Of a DNA stretch of 64,000 bases, positions 38,515 through 49,488 are shown piece by piece. Numbering within the stretch: the stretch's first letter is position 1; each line of letters opens with the position of its first letter. The notes below the pieces were generated by a model, which ran no database searches, was not told the origin of the DNA, and was given only the letters and a program-made list of their open reading frames with translations. Source of the stretch: Bacteroidetes bacterium MedPE-SWsnd-G1. Its GTDB lineage: Bacteria; Bacteroidota; Bacteroidia; Flavobacteriales; Flavobacteriaceae. The stretch is taken from NCBI GenBank assembly GCA_001874265.1, contig MPDD01000005.1, positions 1 to 64,000 on the forward strand, in the 5' to 3' direction. Position numbers and translations under genes: made by a program.

Positions 38515-39174
38515 TTTAGAGCCATAGGCTAAATCGCCAGCGTCTCCTAAACCAGGCAGAATATATCCTTTATCGTTTAATTTATTATCAACCGTTGCAA
38601 TCCATAAGTGGGTGTTTTCCGGAAAATGCTTTTTGATATAAGCTATTCCTTCCGTTGAACCAATTACTGCCATAATATGCGTTTGTTTAGGAACTCCATT
38701 TTTCAACATCGCCTTATACGTTTCTACTAAAGATCTTCCGGTAGCCAACATTGGGTCTGCTAGAATAAGCGTTTTCCCATCAAAACTTGGAGATGCTAAA
38801 TACTCAACTTCTATTGTAAAATTGGTTTCAAAAGTATGTTTTCTATAGGCAGAGACAAACGCATTTTCTACATCATCAAAATAGTTTAACAAGCCATTGT
38901 GCAAAGGCAATCCTGCTCTTAAAATAGAACACAACACCAACTCTTCAGTAATTAATTCAATTGGTTTTATACCAAGGGGAGTTGTAATTTCTTGACTAGA
39001 ATAATTGAGTACTTGACTCATCTCATATCCTAAAATTTCGCCAATACGTTCAATATTTCTACGAAACCTTAAACTGTCTTTTTGCAAATTTTCGTCTCTA
39101 ATTTCTGAAATGAACTTGTTTAAAATTGATTTTTTAACAGAGAAATCATGAATGGTCATAAGCATTGTTTTCAC
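38509..39174 (-). CDS. upp: Uracil phosphoribosyltransferase
   Basis: CSILRAGLPLHNGLLNYFDDVENAFVSAYRKH, LILADPMLATGRSLVETYKAM, YILPGLGDAGDLAYG; true start may be MTIHDF (39159). Confidence 0.93.
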   Translation of the reverse strand: MKTMLMTIHDFSVKKSILNKFISEIRDENLQKDSLRFRRNIERIGEILGYEMSQVLNYSSQEITTPLGIKPIELITEELVLCSILRAGLPLHNGLLNYFDDVENAFVSAYRKHTFETNFTIEVEYLASPSFDGKTLILADPMLATGRSLVETYKAMLKNGVPKQTHIMAVIGSTEGIAYIKKHFPENTHLWIATVDNKLNDKGYILPGLGDAGDLAYGSKL

Positions 39175-39241
39175 AAAGATAATTTTTATTCGATATGTTT
39201 AACAGCATTATTTATCATCTTTGCAAACTAATAACTACGAG

Positions 39242-40135
39242 ATGAAAGGTAGAATTTTAGCGTTTCTTGCCGCATTAGGAGCTACTTTAATTTATGGTGC
39301 CAATTATAGTATTGCCAAAGATGTGATGCCTTTGTATGTTAAACCTTATGGTTTTATAATACTTCGTGTTGTAGGTGCGTGCCTCTTATTTTGGATCCTA
39401 GGTTTATTTGTGAAAAAGGAAAAGATTGATAAAAAAGATTTTATCCCTATTTTCTTTGCAGGTCTTTTTGGAGCGGCCTTAAACATGCTATTCTTTTTTA
39501 AAGGTCTTAGTTTAACTACCCCTATTAACGCTTCTGTTATTATGATAGTTGGTCCAATTCTCGTTTTTATTTTGTCTATTTTATTTCTGAAGGAGAAGTT
39601 GGTTCCGCATAGAATATTAGGAGTACTAATTGGATTTATTGGTGCAGCAATTTTAGTTATTTATGGAAAATCTGAAGCAGAAAACGCCCCTAATATTGTT
39701 TTAGGAAATCTATACATCTTTATCAATGCATCTAGTTATGCAGTTTATTTAATCATTATTAAAAAACTCCTCGAAAAATATCATCCATTTACGCTGATTA
39801 AATGGGTTTATTTGTTTGGACTTTTTGTTGTTGTTCCCTTTGGATTTTCAGAATTTCAAGAAATTGAATGGGGGCTTTTACCTGAATCGATTATTTACAA
39901 AATTCTATTTGTAGTTGTATTCACCACATTTTTCGCTTATTTATTTAATATTATTGCCCTAACCAAATTAAAAACTACAACCGTTGCTGCCTTTATTTAT
40001 CTACAACCTGTTGTTACAAGTATTTTCGCACTAATTTTAGGAAGTGATGAATTAAGCACTACAAAAGTAACGGCTAGTCTCATAATTTTCTTAGGCGTAT
40101 ATCTTGTAAGTAAACGCCCAAAGCAAACCGCCTAG
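39242..40135 (+). CDS. EamA/DMT superfamily transporter
   Basis: Ten-TM hydrophobic pattern with two EamA-like halves; start at MKGRILAFLAAL. Confidence 0.9.
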   Translation: MKGRILAFLAALGATLIYGANYSIAKDVMPLYVKPYGFIILRVVGACLLFWILGLFVKKEKIDKKDFIPIFFAGLFGAALNMLFFFKGLSLTTPINASVIMIVGPILVFILSILFLKEKLVPHRILGVLIGFIGAAILVIYGKSEAENAPNIVLGNLYIFINASSYAVYLIIIKKLLEKYHPFTLIKWVYLFGLFVVVPFGFSEFQEIEWGLLPESIIYKILFVVVFTTFFAYLFNIIALTKLKTTTVAAFIYLQPVVTSIFALILGSDELSTTKVTASLIIFLGVYLVSKRPKQTA

Positions 40136-40178
40136 AACACAATTTTGTGTACCTTTGCATAATTTTATTTTCGAGTAT

Positions 40179-41036
40179 ATGTTACAATCAATGACGGGTT
40201 ATGGTAAGACTGAATTACAATTACCAACAAAGAAAATTACAATTGAAATTAAATCTTTAAATAGTAAAAATTTAGATTTAAATGTAAGAACGCCCTCTTA
40301 TTACAAAGAGAAGGAAATGAAAGTGCGTAAAACCATTGCCTCAATATTAGTGAGAGGTAAGGTAGATTTTTCAATTTTTGTAGAAAGCATTGGTGAGAGT
40401 TCTTCTTCTCAAATTAACAAAGAAACAGTTGTTTCTTATATGAACCAATTAAAAGAGATTTCTCCTGCTTCAGAACTAGAGTTGCTTGAAATGGCCATTC
40501 GTTTACCAGAAACCATACAAAGTAAAAGAGAGTCTTTAGACGATAATGAATGGAAAGAGATTGAAAAAGGAATCAATATAGCGCTAAAAAACATAGCAAC
40601 ATACAGAAAAGATGAAGGCGAAGTTTTAAAACAAGACTTTTTAAAAAGAATCACTGTTTTACAAAATCTATTGGATCAGGTAATTACCATTGATCCGCAA
40701 AGAATAGAAAATGTAAAGGAAAGATTGAATAAAGCTATTTCAGAAATTGAGGTAAAAGTAGATGAAAACAGATTTGAGCAAGAGTTGATATATTATCTAG
40801 AAAAATTCGATATCACTGAAGAAAAAGTTCGATTAAAAAATCACTTAGATTATTTTCTTACTGAACTAAATTCAGAAACTTCAAATGGAAAAAAACTTGG
40901 TTTTATAACGCAAGAAATTGGTAGAGAAATAAATACCATAGGTTCAAAAGCCAATTTTGCCGATATGCAAAAGCTGGTAGTTCAGATGAAAGACGAATTA
41001 GAAAAAATCAAAGAACAAAATTTAAATGTGCTTTAA
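40179..41036 (+). CDS. YicC family protein
   Basis: MLQSMTGYGKTELQLPTKKITIEIKSLNSKNLDL...NTIGSKANFADMQKLVVQMKDELEKIKEQNLNVL. Confidence 0.95.
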   Translation: MLQSMTGYGKTELQLPTKKITIEIKSLNSKNLDLNVRTPSYYKEKEMKVRKTIASILVRGKVDFSIFVESIGESSSSQINKETVVSYMNQLKEISPASELELLEMAIRLPETIQSKRESLDDNEWKEIEKGINIALKNIATYRKDEGEVLKQDFLKRITVLQNLLDQVITIDPQRIENVKERLNKAISEIEVKVDENRFEQELIYYLEKFDITEEKVRLKNHLDYFLTELNSETSNGKKLGFITQEIGREINTIGSKANFADMQKLVVQMKDELEKIKEQNLNVL

Positions 41037-41608
41037 TGAGTAAAGGTAAATTAATTGTTTTTTCGGCACCATCAGGATCTGGTAAAACTACCATCGTACG
41101 TCATTTACTAAAGCAGACTGAGTTAAACCTTGAGTTTTCAATTTCTGCAACTTCCAGAGATAAACGTGGCACTGAAGAAGAAGGTAAAGATTATTATTTT
41201 TTATCTGCGTCAGAATTTAAAAACAAAATAAAAAACGAAGAATTCTTAGAGTGGGAAGAAGTGTATCGTGATAATTTTTATGGTACTTTAAAAACAGAAG
41301 TTGAACGCATTTGGGCACTGGGTAAACATGTTATTTTTGATATTGACGTCTCTGGTGGATTAAGAATCAAGCGTAAGTTTCCAGATCAAACGTTGGCGAT
41401 TTTTGTAAAACCTCCAAGTATAGACGAATTAAAAATCCGTTTAAAAAAGAGGCAAACTGAAAGTGATGATAAAATAAATATGCGTGTTGCAAAGGCTTCG
41501 GCAGAATTAGCCACCGCGCCACTTTTTGATGAAATTGTGATAAATGACAATTTAGACGATGCTAAAAAAACAGCATTTAACTTGATATCAGATTTTACTA
41601 AAAAATAG
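41036..41608 (+). CDS. gmk: Guanylate kinase
   Basis: GKLIVFSAPSGSGKTTIVRHLL, SATSRDKRGTEEEGKDYYFLS. Confidence 0.97.
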   Translation: MSKGKLIVFSAPSGSGKTTIVRHLLKQTELNLEFSISATSRDKRGTEEEGKDYYFLSASEFKNKIKNEEFLEWEEVYRDNFYGTLKTEVERIWALGKHVIFDIDVSGGLRIKRKFPDQTLAIFVKPPSIDELKIRLKKRQTESDDKINMRVAKASAELATAPLFDEIVINDNLDDAKKTAFNLISDFTKK

Positions 41609-41611
41609 AAT

Positions 41612-42193
41612 ATGAAAGTTGGTTTGTTTTTTGGGAGCTTCAATCCGATTCATATTGGTCATTTAATCATTGCAAATCATTTTGTAGAACATTCAGATTT
41701 AGATCAGGTCTGGTTTGTTGTTACACCTCACAATCCACATAAAAAAAAGAGTTCGCTTTTAGCAGATATCCATAGATTGTCAATGGTGAAAATTGCTGTT
41801 GAAGATTATCCCAATTTAAAGGCTTCAAATATAGAATTTGGGCTTCCCCAACCTAATTACACGGTAAATACGCTTGCGCATTTAACCGAAAAATATCCAA
41901 CGCATCAATTCTCAATGATTATGGGAGAAGACAATCTTAACGGTCTTCATAAATGGAAAAATTACGAAATTTTATTGGAAAACTATTCAATTTTGATTTA
42001 TCCAAGAGTTTCTAAAAAACTTGTGGCTTCAGAACTAATATCTCATCCTAATATTCAAAAAATTGAAGCCCCAATAATCGAGATTTCGGCTACGCTTATT
42101 AGAAACTCAATTAAATGCAATAAAAACTTTAAGCCTTTAGTACCTGCTGTCGTATGGAACTTTATTGATCAAATGAATTTCTATAAAAATTAG
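41612..42193 (+). CDS. nadD: Nicotinate-nucleotide adenylyltransferase
   Basis: KVGLFFGSFNPIHIGHLIIANHF; ISATLIRNSIK. Confidence 0.96.
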   Translation: MKVGLFFGSFNPIHIGHLIIANHFVEHSDLDQVWFVVTPHNPHKKKSSLLADIHRLSMVKIAVEDYPNLKASNIEFGLPQPNYTVNTLAHLTEKYPTHQFSMIMGEDNLNGLHKWKNYEILLENYSILIYPRVSKKLVASELISHPNIQKIEAPIIEISATLIRNSIKCNKNFKPLVPAVVWNFIDQMNFYKN

Positions 42194-42244
42194 AGGAAAA
42201 ATTACTGTACTTTTAAATGAAATTATTCTAAGCAATTTCCGTTG

Positions 42245-42252
42245 TATATTTG
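42245..42252 (+). promoter_or_regulatory. -7 element (TATATTTG) upstream of the M23 peptidase gene
   Basis: TAnnTTTG match 16 bp before ATG at 42268. Confidence 0.4.
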
Positions 42253-42267
42253 CTTTTAAGAGGATTT

Positions 42268-43137
42268 ATGACAGAACAAACGCAAAATAAAAAGAATCTA
42301 AAACAAAAACTGACTCACAAATACCGTATGGTATTGATTAACGAAGATACTTTTGAAGAAAAGCTGTCTTTTAAAATGAGTCGGTTAAACGTATTTATTG
42401 CAATTGGCATTGTCTCTATTATATTAATTAGTTTTACAGCGGCTTTAATCTCTTTTACTTCTCTAAAGGAATATATTCCGGGCTATTCATCTCTTAAACT
42501 AAAAAAACAAACAAATGAATTAATTTTAAAAATTGATTCTCTAGAAACTATTCTGGAAGTGAATAACCGATACATTAGTAATTTTCAGAATGTATTAATG
42601 GATGATGTTACCGCTTTTAATTTTGATAAAGATTCGGTGTTTGAAACATTGCAATTCAATCAAGACTCATTGCAAATAGATAATTCCGAATTAGACTCTC
42701 TTTTCCGACTAGAAGTTGAAAGTGAAGACAAATACAGTTTTTTTAATGAGGCCCAAAAAGATGTAGGAATTGTATTTTTTGCTCCCGTAACAGGAAAAAT
42801 CACCCAAACTTACGACGTAAACCTTCGCCATTTTGCTGTTGATGTTGTTGTTAAAACTGGAACCCCTGTTAAGGCCGTTGCAGATGGTACAGTTGTTTTT
42901 GCAGAATGGACAGCAGCCACTGGGCATGTAATCGTATTACAGCATACTAAAAAATATATCTCTATATACAAACACAATGGCGAATTGCATAAGCAACAAG
43001 GAGATTTAGTAAAGTCTGGTGAAGTTATTGCAAGTTCAGGATCTACTGGTGAACTAACTACGGGACCTCATTTACATTTTGAATTATGGAGTGACGGTTA
43101 TCCAGTAAATCCAACTAATTTTATTGATTTCGAATAA
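42268..43137 (+). CDS. M23 family metallopeptidase (membrane-anchored)
   Basis: N-terminal TM; coiled-coil; KAVADGTVVFAEWTAATGHVIVLQHTKKYISIYKHNGELHKQQGDLVKSGEVIASSGSTGELTTGPHLHFELW; start moved to MTEQTQNKK. Confidence 0.95.
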   Translation: MTEQTQNKKNLKQKLTHKYRMVLINEDTFEEKLSFKMSRLNVFIAIGIVSIILISFTAALISFTSLKEYIPGYSSLKLKKQTNELILKIDSLETILEVNNRYISNFQNVLMDDVTAFNFDKDSVFETLQFNQDSLQIDNSELDSLFRLEVESEDKYSFFNEAQKDVGIVFFAPVTGKITQTYDVNLRHFAVDVVVKTGTPVKAVADGTVVFAEWTAATGHVIVLQHTKKYISIYKHNGELHKQQGDLVKSGEVIASSGSTGELTTGPHLHFELWSDGYPVNPTNFIDFE

Positions 43138-44628
43138 ATGAATATAAAATCAATTCTAGCGATTCCGTTTGCAAAAAGCGTAGTAAAACGTATTTATAAA
43201 TGGGCATATAACCCTGTTAAAACACAGGATAAAGTAATGGAAAAACTGCTTTCCAAAGCAAAATTTACCTCATTTGGAAAAGATCATAACTTTTCTAGTA
43301 TAAAAAATTACGGCGATTTTAAAACAAATATCCCTATTAGAGATTACGAAGGTTTAAGACCATATGTAGATCGTGTTGTAGCTGGAGAATCGAATGTTTT
43401 ATGGAAGGGAAAACCGCTATACTTTGCCAAAACTTCAGGAACTACTTCTGGCACAAAATACATTCCACTTACCAAAGCCTCTATGCCCGAACATATTAAG
43501 GGCGCTAGAAATGCCCTATTAATGTACATCAACCGAAAAAAGAAAGCGAATTTTGTCGAAGGTAAAATGATCTTTCTTCAGGGAAGTCCAGAATTAAATG
43601 AAAAAAATGGAGTTAAAGTCGGAAGGCTTTCAGGAATTTCTGCGCATTATGTCCCTGGATATTTACAAAAAAACAGGCTGCCAAGCTGGGAAACAAATTG
43701 TATTGAAGATTGGGAAACAAAAGTTGAGAAAGTAATTGATGAAACCATTAACGAGGATATGCGTTTAATTGGTGGTATTCCATCTTGGGTACAAATGTAT
43801 TTTGAACGAATTGTAGCTAGAACTGGGAAGAAAGTTGGAGACGTTTTTCCAAATTTTGAAGTTTTTGTTTATGGAGGCGTCAACTACGAACCTTATCGAA
43901 AAAAGTTTGAAGAATTAATAGGCCGCAATGTACCATCTGTAGAATTATATCCGGCTTCTGAAGGATTTATTGCCTATCAAGATACCGATGAAATTGGAAT
44001 GCTATTAAATTTAAATGGTGGTATTTTTTATGAATTTATACCAGCCGACGAATTTTATGATGAAAATCCGACTAGACTATCGATTGCCGATGTTAAATTA
44101 GGAGTAAACTATGTTATTATTTTAAATACCAATGCGGGTCTTTGGGGTTATAATATTGGAGATACTATAGAATTTGTGAACCTTAAACCTCATAGGATAT
44201 TGGTTACAGGACGTATAAAACATTTTATATCAGCATTTGGAGAACATGTTATTGGTAAAGAAGTGGAATCTGCAATGCTAGAAGCAACTATCAATTCAAA
44301 CGCAAGTGTTACCGAATATACTTTGGCTCCTAAAATTAAGACTAAAAATGAATTACCTTATCATGAATGGTTTGTGGAATTTGAGGAAATACCAAACGAT
44401 ATTGAGACTTTTAAATTGGACATCGATAACTCGTTACAAAAACAAAACAGCTATTATAAAGATTTAATTGAGGGTAAAATTTTACAACCCTTAAAAATAT
44501 CGATTGTAAAGAGAGGTGGCTTTCATGAATATATGAAGTCTCAAGGAAAGTTAGGGGGGCAAAATAAAATCCCGAGGCTTTCAAACGACAGAAAAATTGC
44601 CGATCGTTTAGAAAATTATATCCTATGA
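43138..44628 (+). CDS. GH3 auxin-responsive-promoter family protein (acyl-adenylate amidosynthetase fold)
   Basis: AKTSGTTSGTKYIPLT, VYGGVNYEPYRKKFEELIG, ELYPASEGFIAYQD, ILVTGRIKHFISAFGEHVIGKEVESAM. Confidence 0.93.
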   Translation: MNIKSILAIPFAKSVVKRIYKWAYNPVKTQDKVMEKLLSKAKFTSFGKDHNFSSIKNYGDFKTNIPIRDYEGLRPYVDRVVAGESNVLWKGKPLYFAKTSGTTSGTKYIPLTKASMPEHIKGARNALLMYINRKKKANFVEGKMIFLQGSPELNEKNGVKVGRLSGISAHYVPGYLQKNRLPSWETNCIEDWETKVEKVIDETINEDMRLIGGIPSWVQMYFERIVARTGKKVGDVFPNFEVFVYGGVNYEPYRKKFEELIGRNVPSVELYPASEGFIAYQDTDEIGMLLNLNGGIFYEFIPADEFYDENPTRLSIADVKLGVNYVIILNTNAGLWGYNIGDTIEFVNLKPHRILVTGRIKHFISAFGEHVIGKEVESAMLEATINSNASVTEYTLAPKIKTKNELPYHEWFVEFEEIPNDIETFKLDIDNSLQKQNSYYKDLIEGKILQPLKISIVKRGGFHEYMKSQGKLGGQNKIPRLSNDRKIADRLENYIL

Positions 44629-45167
44629 AAGTTTTAGCTACAAATATTGGTGAAAGAAAAGTAATCCAATGGAAAAATAAATCTGTTGAAACTGGTATTT
44701 ATAAATACCCAACAAATGCACCAATTTTCTTGGGCGAAGAAGATGTAAAAGATGATGCCGTTGTAGACAGAAAGCACCATGGAGGTTTAGACCAAGCTGT
44801 TTATGGCTATTCAGCCCAGCACTATGCATATTTTAAGGATTTGCACCCCAATCTAGAATGGGAATTCGGAATGTTTGGAGAAAATTTGACTTTTGATGAG
44901 TTAGACGAAGAAACCATTACTGTTGGTAGTACCTATCAATTAGGTGAATGCCTACTTGAAGTAACAAAACCAAGACAACCTTGTTTTAAATTAGGTATTC
45001 GATTTGGAACACAAACCATCGTAAAGCAATTTTGGAATAGCACTAAAAGCGGTATTTATTTTAAGGTTTTAAAAACTGGAATAGTTGAAACTGGAGACAT
45101 CCTTATTCCTGAGAATATCAAAAAAGACACGCAAACCATTGCGGAAGTATACAACACAAAAAAGTAA
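44625..45167 (+). CDS. MOSC domain protein
   Basis: VDRKHHGGLDQAVYGYSAQHYAYF, MFGENLTFDELDEETITVGSTYQLGECLLEVTKPRQPCFKLGIRFG. Confidence 0.95.
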   Translation: MKVLATNIGERKVIQWKNKSVETGIYKYPTNAPIFLGEEDVKDDAVVDRKHHGGLDQAVYGYSAQHYAYFKDLHPNLEWEFGMFGENLTFDELDEETITVGSTYQLGECLLEVTKPRQPCFKLGIRFGTQTIVKQFWNSTKSGIYFKVLKTGIVETGDILIPENIKKDTQTIAEVYNTKK

Positions 45168-45172
45168 CTATC

Positions 45173-46393
45173 ATGACAAAGTTTAATAGGGACTCTCCTT
45201 TACTGCAGCCATTTACATTACCATGTGGTGTAGTAATTCCAAATAGAATTGCAAAAGCTGCAATGACCGAACGTTTGTCTGATAAAAACTTTTACGCCAC
45301 GGATGCTTTGTCTAATTTATATAAGAAATGGGCTAATTCTGGATCTGGGCTATTAATTTCAGGAAACATTATGGTGGATAAACGCTATAAGGAATCATCT
45401 GGAAATGTAGTTGTAGAAGATGAAAGTGGGTTAAATCAACTTAGTAAATATGCCAAGTCAGGCACAAGTAATGGTAATCAGTTTTGGGCACAAATAAGCC
45501 ATGGAGGAAGGCAATCAACGATTTTTTCAACCTTTAATCCTATTGCTCCGTCTGCCGTAAAATTGAAAAAATTAGGCCTATTTGCCAAGCCAAAGGCAAT
45601 GACAATTGAGCAAATTGAAGATGTAATAGAGCGTTATGTTACCACTGCAAAAGTTTGTAAAAAAGCAGGATTTACAGGAGTCCAGTTTCATGCTGCTCAT
45701 GGTTATTTATTAAGCCAATTTTTATCACCAAATACCAATAAAAGAACCGACGAGTATGGAGGCTCTATAGAAAATAGATCTAGAGTTTTATTAGAAATAA
45801 TTAAAAAAGCAAGGATTGAACTTGGTGCAGATTTTCCTATAGCAGTTAAATTAAATTCAGCAGATTTTCAACGTGGTGGATTTGATGAAAAAGACGCCTT
45901 TTATGTAATTGAACGTTTGAAAGAACTAAACATAGATTTGCTTGAAATTTCTGGCGGAACCTATGAGAATATTGTGTTCTTAACAAAACGTAATGAACGC
46001 GAATCTACTCGAAAAAGAGAGGCTTATTTTATGGAGTTTGCCGAGAAAGTTAGAAAAGAAACAAATATTCCCTTAATGGTAACTGGTGGATTTCGAACCT
46101 TAGAATTTTGTGAGCAAGTAATAGCAAATAACGAATTAGAAATGATCGGTTTTGCAAGACCATATTTGGCTGATGAATCATTTCCTTCTTGTTTTGTGAA
46201 CAAAGAAAAAACAACCATGCAAGATGCTTCCTTTGATTTTCCAATTAAAAAAATGAGCGATTTTGCCGAAGCTGGATTCTACGATTATCAAATACATCAA
46301 ATTGCAAAAAACAAACCTTTAAAACCAAATTACAGCCCATATGCTGCCATTGTTAGAATGACCAAAAACGAATTGGTAAATGGGTGGTTTTAA
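45173..46393 (+). CDS. Old yellow enzyme family NADH:flavin oxidoreductase
   Basis: PNRIAKAAMTERLS, FTGVQFHAAHGYLLSQFLSPNTNKRTDEYGGSIENRSR, IPLMVTGGFRT. Confidence 0.95.
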   Translation: MTKFNRDSPLLQPFTLPCGVVIPNRIAKAAMTERLSDKNFYATDALSNLYKKWANSGSGLLISGNIMVDKRYKESSGNVVVEDESGLNQLSKYAKSGTSNGNQFWAQISHGGRQSTIFSTFNPIAPSAVKLKKLGLFAKPKAMTIEQIEDVIERYVTTAKVCKKAGFTGVQFHAAHGYLLSQFLSPNTNKRTDEYGGSIENRSRVLLEIIKKARIELGADFPIAVKLNSADFQRGGFDEKDAFYVIERLKELNIDLLEISGGTYENIVFLTKRNERESTRKREAYFMEFAEKVRKETNIPLMVTGGFRTLEFCEQVIANNELEMIGFARPYLADESFPSCFVNKEKTTMQDASFDFPIKKMSDFAEAGFYDYQIHQIAKNKPLKPNYSPYAAIVRMTKNELVNGWF

Positions 46394-46425
46394 AAAAGCC
46401 CGATATTTTTAAATATCAGGCTTTT
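46393..46425. terminator. Bidirectional terminator between OYE gene and mscL
   Basis: AAAAGCCcGATATTTttAAATATCaGGCTTTT stem-loop between convergent genes. Confidence 0.8.
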
Positions 46426-46429
46426 AACT

Positions 46430-46831
46430 TTATTTTTTCAATAAATCTCTAATCTCGGCAAGTAGATCATTGTCACTTGGACCGGATGGTGCAGGCGGCG
46501 GCGGTGGAGTTTTCATTTTATTTACCCCTTTTACAACCATAAACATCACAAACGCGACTATAATAAAATCGATCGTGTTTGTTAAAAAATCGCCGTATAA
46601 AACAGCAACTTCTCCCTCAATTTTACCTTCTGCATTTGCAACGCCTTCCTTTACCACATATTTTAAATCTTTAAAGTTAGAATTAAATATCAGTCCTATT
46701 AACGGAGAAACAATTCCTCCTGTAAACGAAGTAACCACACTTTTAAATGCGGCACCCATTACAAAACCAACAGCAATATCTACAAGGTTTCCCTTCATTG
46801 CAAAGGCTTTAAATTCTTTGAGCATTCCCAT
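46430..46831 (-). CDS. mscL: Large-conductance mechanosensitive channel
   Basis: MLKEFKAFAMKGNLVDIAVGFVMGAAFKSVVTSFTGGIVSPLIGLI. Confidence 0.97.
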   Translation of the reverse strand: MGMLKEFKAFAMKGNLVDIAVGFVMGAAFKSVVTSFTGGIVSPLIGLIFNSNFKDLKYVVKEGVANAEGKIEGEVAVLYGDFLTNTIDFIIVAFVMFMVVKGVNKMKTPPPPPAPSGPSDNDLLAEIRDLLKK

Positions 46832-46876
46832 AATAATTAGTTTTAATTAGTAATTAGAATACTAATATAATGATTT

Positions 46877-47977
46877 TTAAGACACCAACACTCTTCTAAC
46901 TCGTTGTGAAATAGCTGTTAGCATTTCATACGAAATGGTATCGGCTGCAGTTGCTAATTCTTCAATGGATTCTTGGCTATCAAAAATAACTACAGAATCA
47001 CCTTCTTTGCATTCAATACCTGAAATATCTATCATTATCATATCCATACACACATTACCCACAATTTGTACTTTCTGTCCATTAATATGTACAAACCCTT
47101 TTCCATTTCCAAGGACTCTTGGTATTCCATCGGCATGACCAATAGGAATTATAGCTATATGCATAGATTCTTTAGCGATTAAGCCTCTGTTATATCCAAT
47201 ACTCTCACCTTTTTTAAGGGAATGAATTTGAGATATTATAGATTTTAAGGAAAGTACGTTTTTTAACACCAAACCGGCGTTTTTTTCATTGGTAAGTCCG
47301 TATAAACCAATTCCTACTCGTACCATATCTAAATGAGCTTCCGGGTAATTTAAAACCCCAGATGTATTGCATAAATGAAATTCAGGCATAAATCCAAATT
47401 TATGTTGGAATTCCGTTGAAATCTTTTTGAATAAAGCAATTTGGTCAAGTGTAAATTCCTTTTCATTAAGGTCTTCCGAGGCGGCTAGATGAGAGAAAAG
47501 AGATTTAATTTTTAATGCTAGGCTCTCTTTTAATTCATTCCTCAAATAATCAATATCTTCAAACGAAAACCCTAATCTATTTAATCCAGTATTAAATTTA
47601 ATATGGACAGGGTAATCTGTTACTTTATTGTGACTTGCTATTTCAACAAATGCTTCAAGAATGTTTCTATTGTATAAGTTTGGTTCTAAATCATACGATA
47701 ATAGATCCACTAAATTCTCTTTCTGAGGGTGTAAAACCAAAATTGGTGTTTTAATTCCTACTTCTCTAAGACCAACTCCTTCATGGGTATACGCAACAGC
47801 AAAATAAGAAACTTTATTTTGGATAAATTGTGCAACAGCAATAGCGTCGCTACCATATCCGAAAGCTTTAACAACGGCCATTATTTTAGTCTCGCTCTTA
47901 ACTTTAGATTTAAAATAATTTAAATTAAAATGTAAGGCGTTTAAATCAATTCGTAAAGTGGTAACATGGTTACTCAT
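46877..47977 (-). CDS. alr: Alanine racemase
   Basis: [58 protein letters not shown]-Lys region KAFGYG. Confidence 0.95.
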   Translation of the reverse strand: MSNHVTTLRIDLNALHFNLNYFKSKVKSETKIMAVVKAFGYGSDAIAVAQFIQNKVSYFAVAYTHEGVGLREVGIKTPILVLHPQKENLVDLLSYDLEPNLYNRNILEAFVEIASHNKVTDYPVHIKFNTGLNRLGFSFEDIDYLRNELKESLALKIKSLFSHLAASEDLNEKEFTLDQIALFKKISTEFQHKFGFMPEFHLCNTSGVLNYPEAHLDMVRVGIGLYGLTNEKNAGLVLKNVLSLKSIISQIHSLKKGESIGYNRGLIAKESMHIAIIPIGHADGIPRVLGNGKGFVHINGQKVQIVGNVCMDMIMIDISGIECKEGDSVVIFDSQESIEELATAADTISYEMLTAISQRVRRVLVS

Positions 47978-48599
47978 CTTTTTTTATCTCTTCTTCAATA
48001 ACATCCATTTTGGCAACTTTTTTTTCAAGATTTGCCTTGTAATAAGCCGCTCTACTCAAAGGTTCATACTCTTGGGTTTCTCCCAATAAAACCAAATCGT
48101 CACCCTCTGCAGTTCTATGGCTATAATGGGCTAAGTTTCCAGTTCTCGTACATACAGCATGTACTTTGGTCACATATTCTGCTGTGGCCATTAAGGCAGG
48201 CATAGGTCCAAACGGGTTCCCTTTAAAGTCCATGTCCAATCCTGCTACAATTACTCTAACCCCTCTATTTGCCAAATCATTGCAAACAGCAACAATTTCA
48301 TCATCAAAAAATTGTGCCTCATCAATCCCAACTACATCAACATCACTTGCCAAAATTCTAATATTGGCCGCTGCTGGAACCGGCGTAGACCTTATTTCAT
48401 TAGAGTCATGAGAAACCACTTTCTCTTCATCATAACGAATGTCAACCGCTGGTTTAAAAATTTCAACTTTTTGCTTTGCGAACTGAGCTCTTCTTAGTCG
48501 TCGAATTAATTCTTCAGTTTTTCCTGAAAACATCGACCCACAAATAACTTCTATCCACCCAAATTGTTCTGTATGATTTACTGTATTTTCAAGAAACAT
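47970..48599 (-). CDS. tdk: Thymidine kinase
   Basis: [57 protein letters not shown]. Confidence 0.97.
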   Translation of the reverse strand: MFLENTVNHTEQFGWIEVICGSMFSGKTEELIRRLRRAQFAKQKVEIFKPAVDIRYDEEKVVSHDSNEIRSTPVPAAANIRILASDVDVVGIDEAQFFDDEIVAVCNDLANRGVRVIVAGLDMDFKGNPFGPMPALMATAEYVTKVHAVCTRTGNLAHYSHRTAEGDDLVLLGETQEYEPLSRAAYYKANLEKKVAKMDVIEEEIKKDE

Positions 48600-48698
48600 T
48601 TTGTAATTTTCGGACTTGTAAGGTTAAACAAATTTATCTTGCTAACCCTACAAATGTATCAAAAATAAACACGTACCACCAACTAAATTTTCGAACTT

Positions 48699-49487
48699 AT
48701 GCACAAAAGATTGGAAGCCGAATTAGTGAGTTTAGCTCATACTATTTTGCAAATGAAAAACAGAAATGATGTAAATGCTTTAAAAGAGAAAGCAAGAAAA
48801 TTGCATGAAAGACTATCTGTTTTGGCTTTTGTTGATGAGTATTTAGAAACGACTCCAACTGCAACAGAAACAAAAGAAGAGTTATTAGAAAAAATTGAAG
48901 TTGCTATTGAAAATAACAAGGTAGAAATTGTAGAGGAATTATTGCAGGTGGAAGAAGTTGAAGAGAAAATTGAAATTCAAAAGACTGAAGAACCAGTTGA
49001 AACTGTCGAAACCAAAATAAAAATTACACAATCTAAAGTTGATGTTGAAGAAGAAATTGAAGAGGAAATTGTGTTAGATATAGAATCGCCGGAAGAAAAT
49101 GATACTTCTGCATCAGAAGCGGTTAAAACTGAACCCCTAAAACAATTAACCATTGAAGAAGAGTTTAAAGATGCTGTTTCTGCTGATGTAACGACAAATT
49201 TATTTTCGAAAGTTGAAGACGTAAAAACACAAACTAAAACTTCTTTAAATGACGTGCTTCAAAAAAATATTCAAGTAGGATTAAATGATCGTATTGCGTT
49301 TGTAAAGCATTTATTTAATCATTCTCAGGCTGATTTTAACCGAGTTCTTTCTCAATTAAACTCGTTTAAAACAGAAAAAGAAGCTAAGAATTTCATTAAA
49401 AAAATGGTGAAACCAGATTACGACTGGACTGGTAAAGAAGAGTTTGAAGACAGATTTATAAATTTAATAGAACGTAAATTCTTATAG
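48699..49487 (+). CDS. Glu-rich protein of unknown function with conserved-looking C-terminal helical region
   Basis: 262-aa ORF; acidic central tract; C-term LNDVLQKNIQVGLNDRIAFVKHLFNHSQADFNRVLSQLN. Confidence 0.8.
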   Translation: MHKRLEAELVSLAHTILQMKNRNDVNALKEKARKLHERLSVLAFVDEYLETTPTATETKEELLEKIEVAIENNKVEIVEELLQVEEVEEKIEIQKTEEPVETVETKIKITQSKVDVEEEIEEEIVLDIESPEENDTSASEAVKTEPLKQLTIEEEFKDAVSADVTTNLFSKVEDVKTQTKTSLNDVLQKNIQVGLNDRIAFVKHLFNHSQADFNRVLSQLNSFKTEKEAKNFIKKMVKPDYDWTGKEEFEDRFINLIERKFL

Positions 49488-49488
49488 G

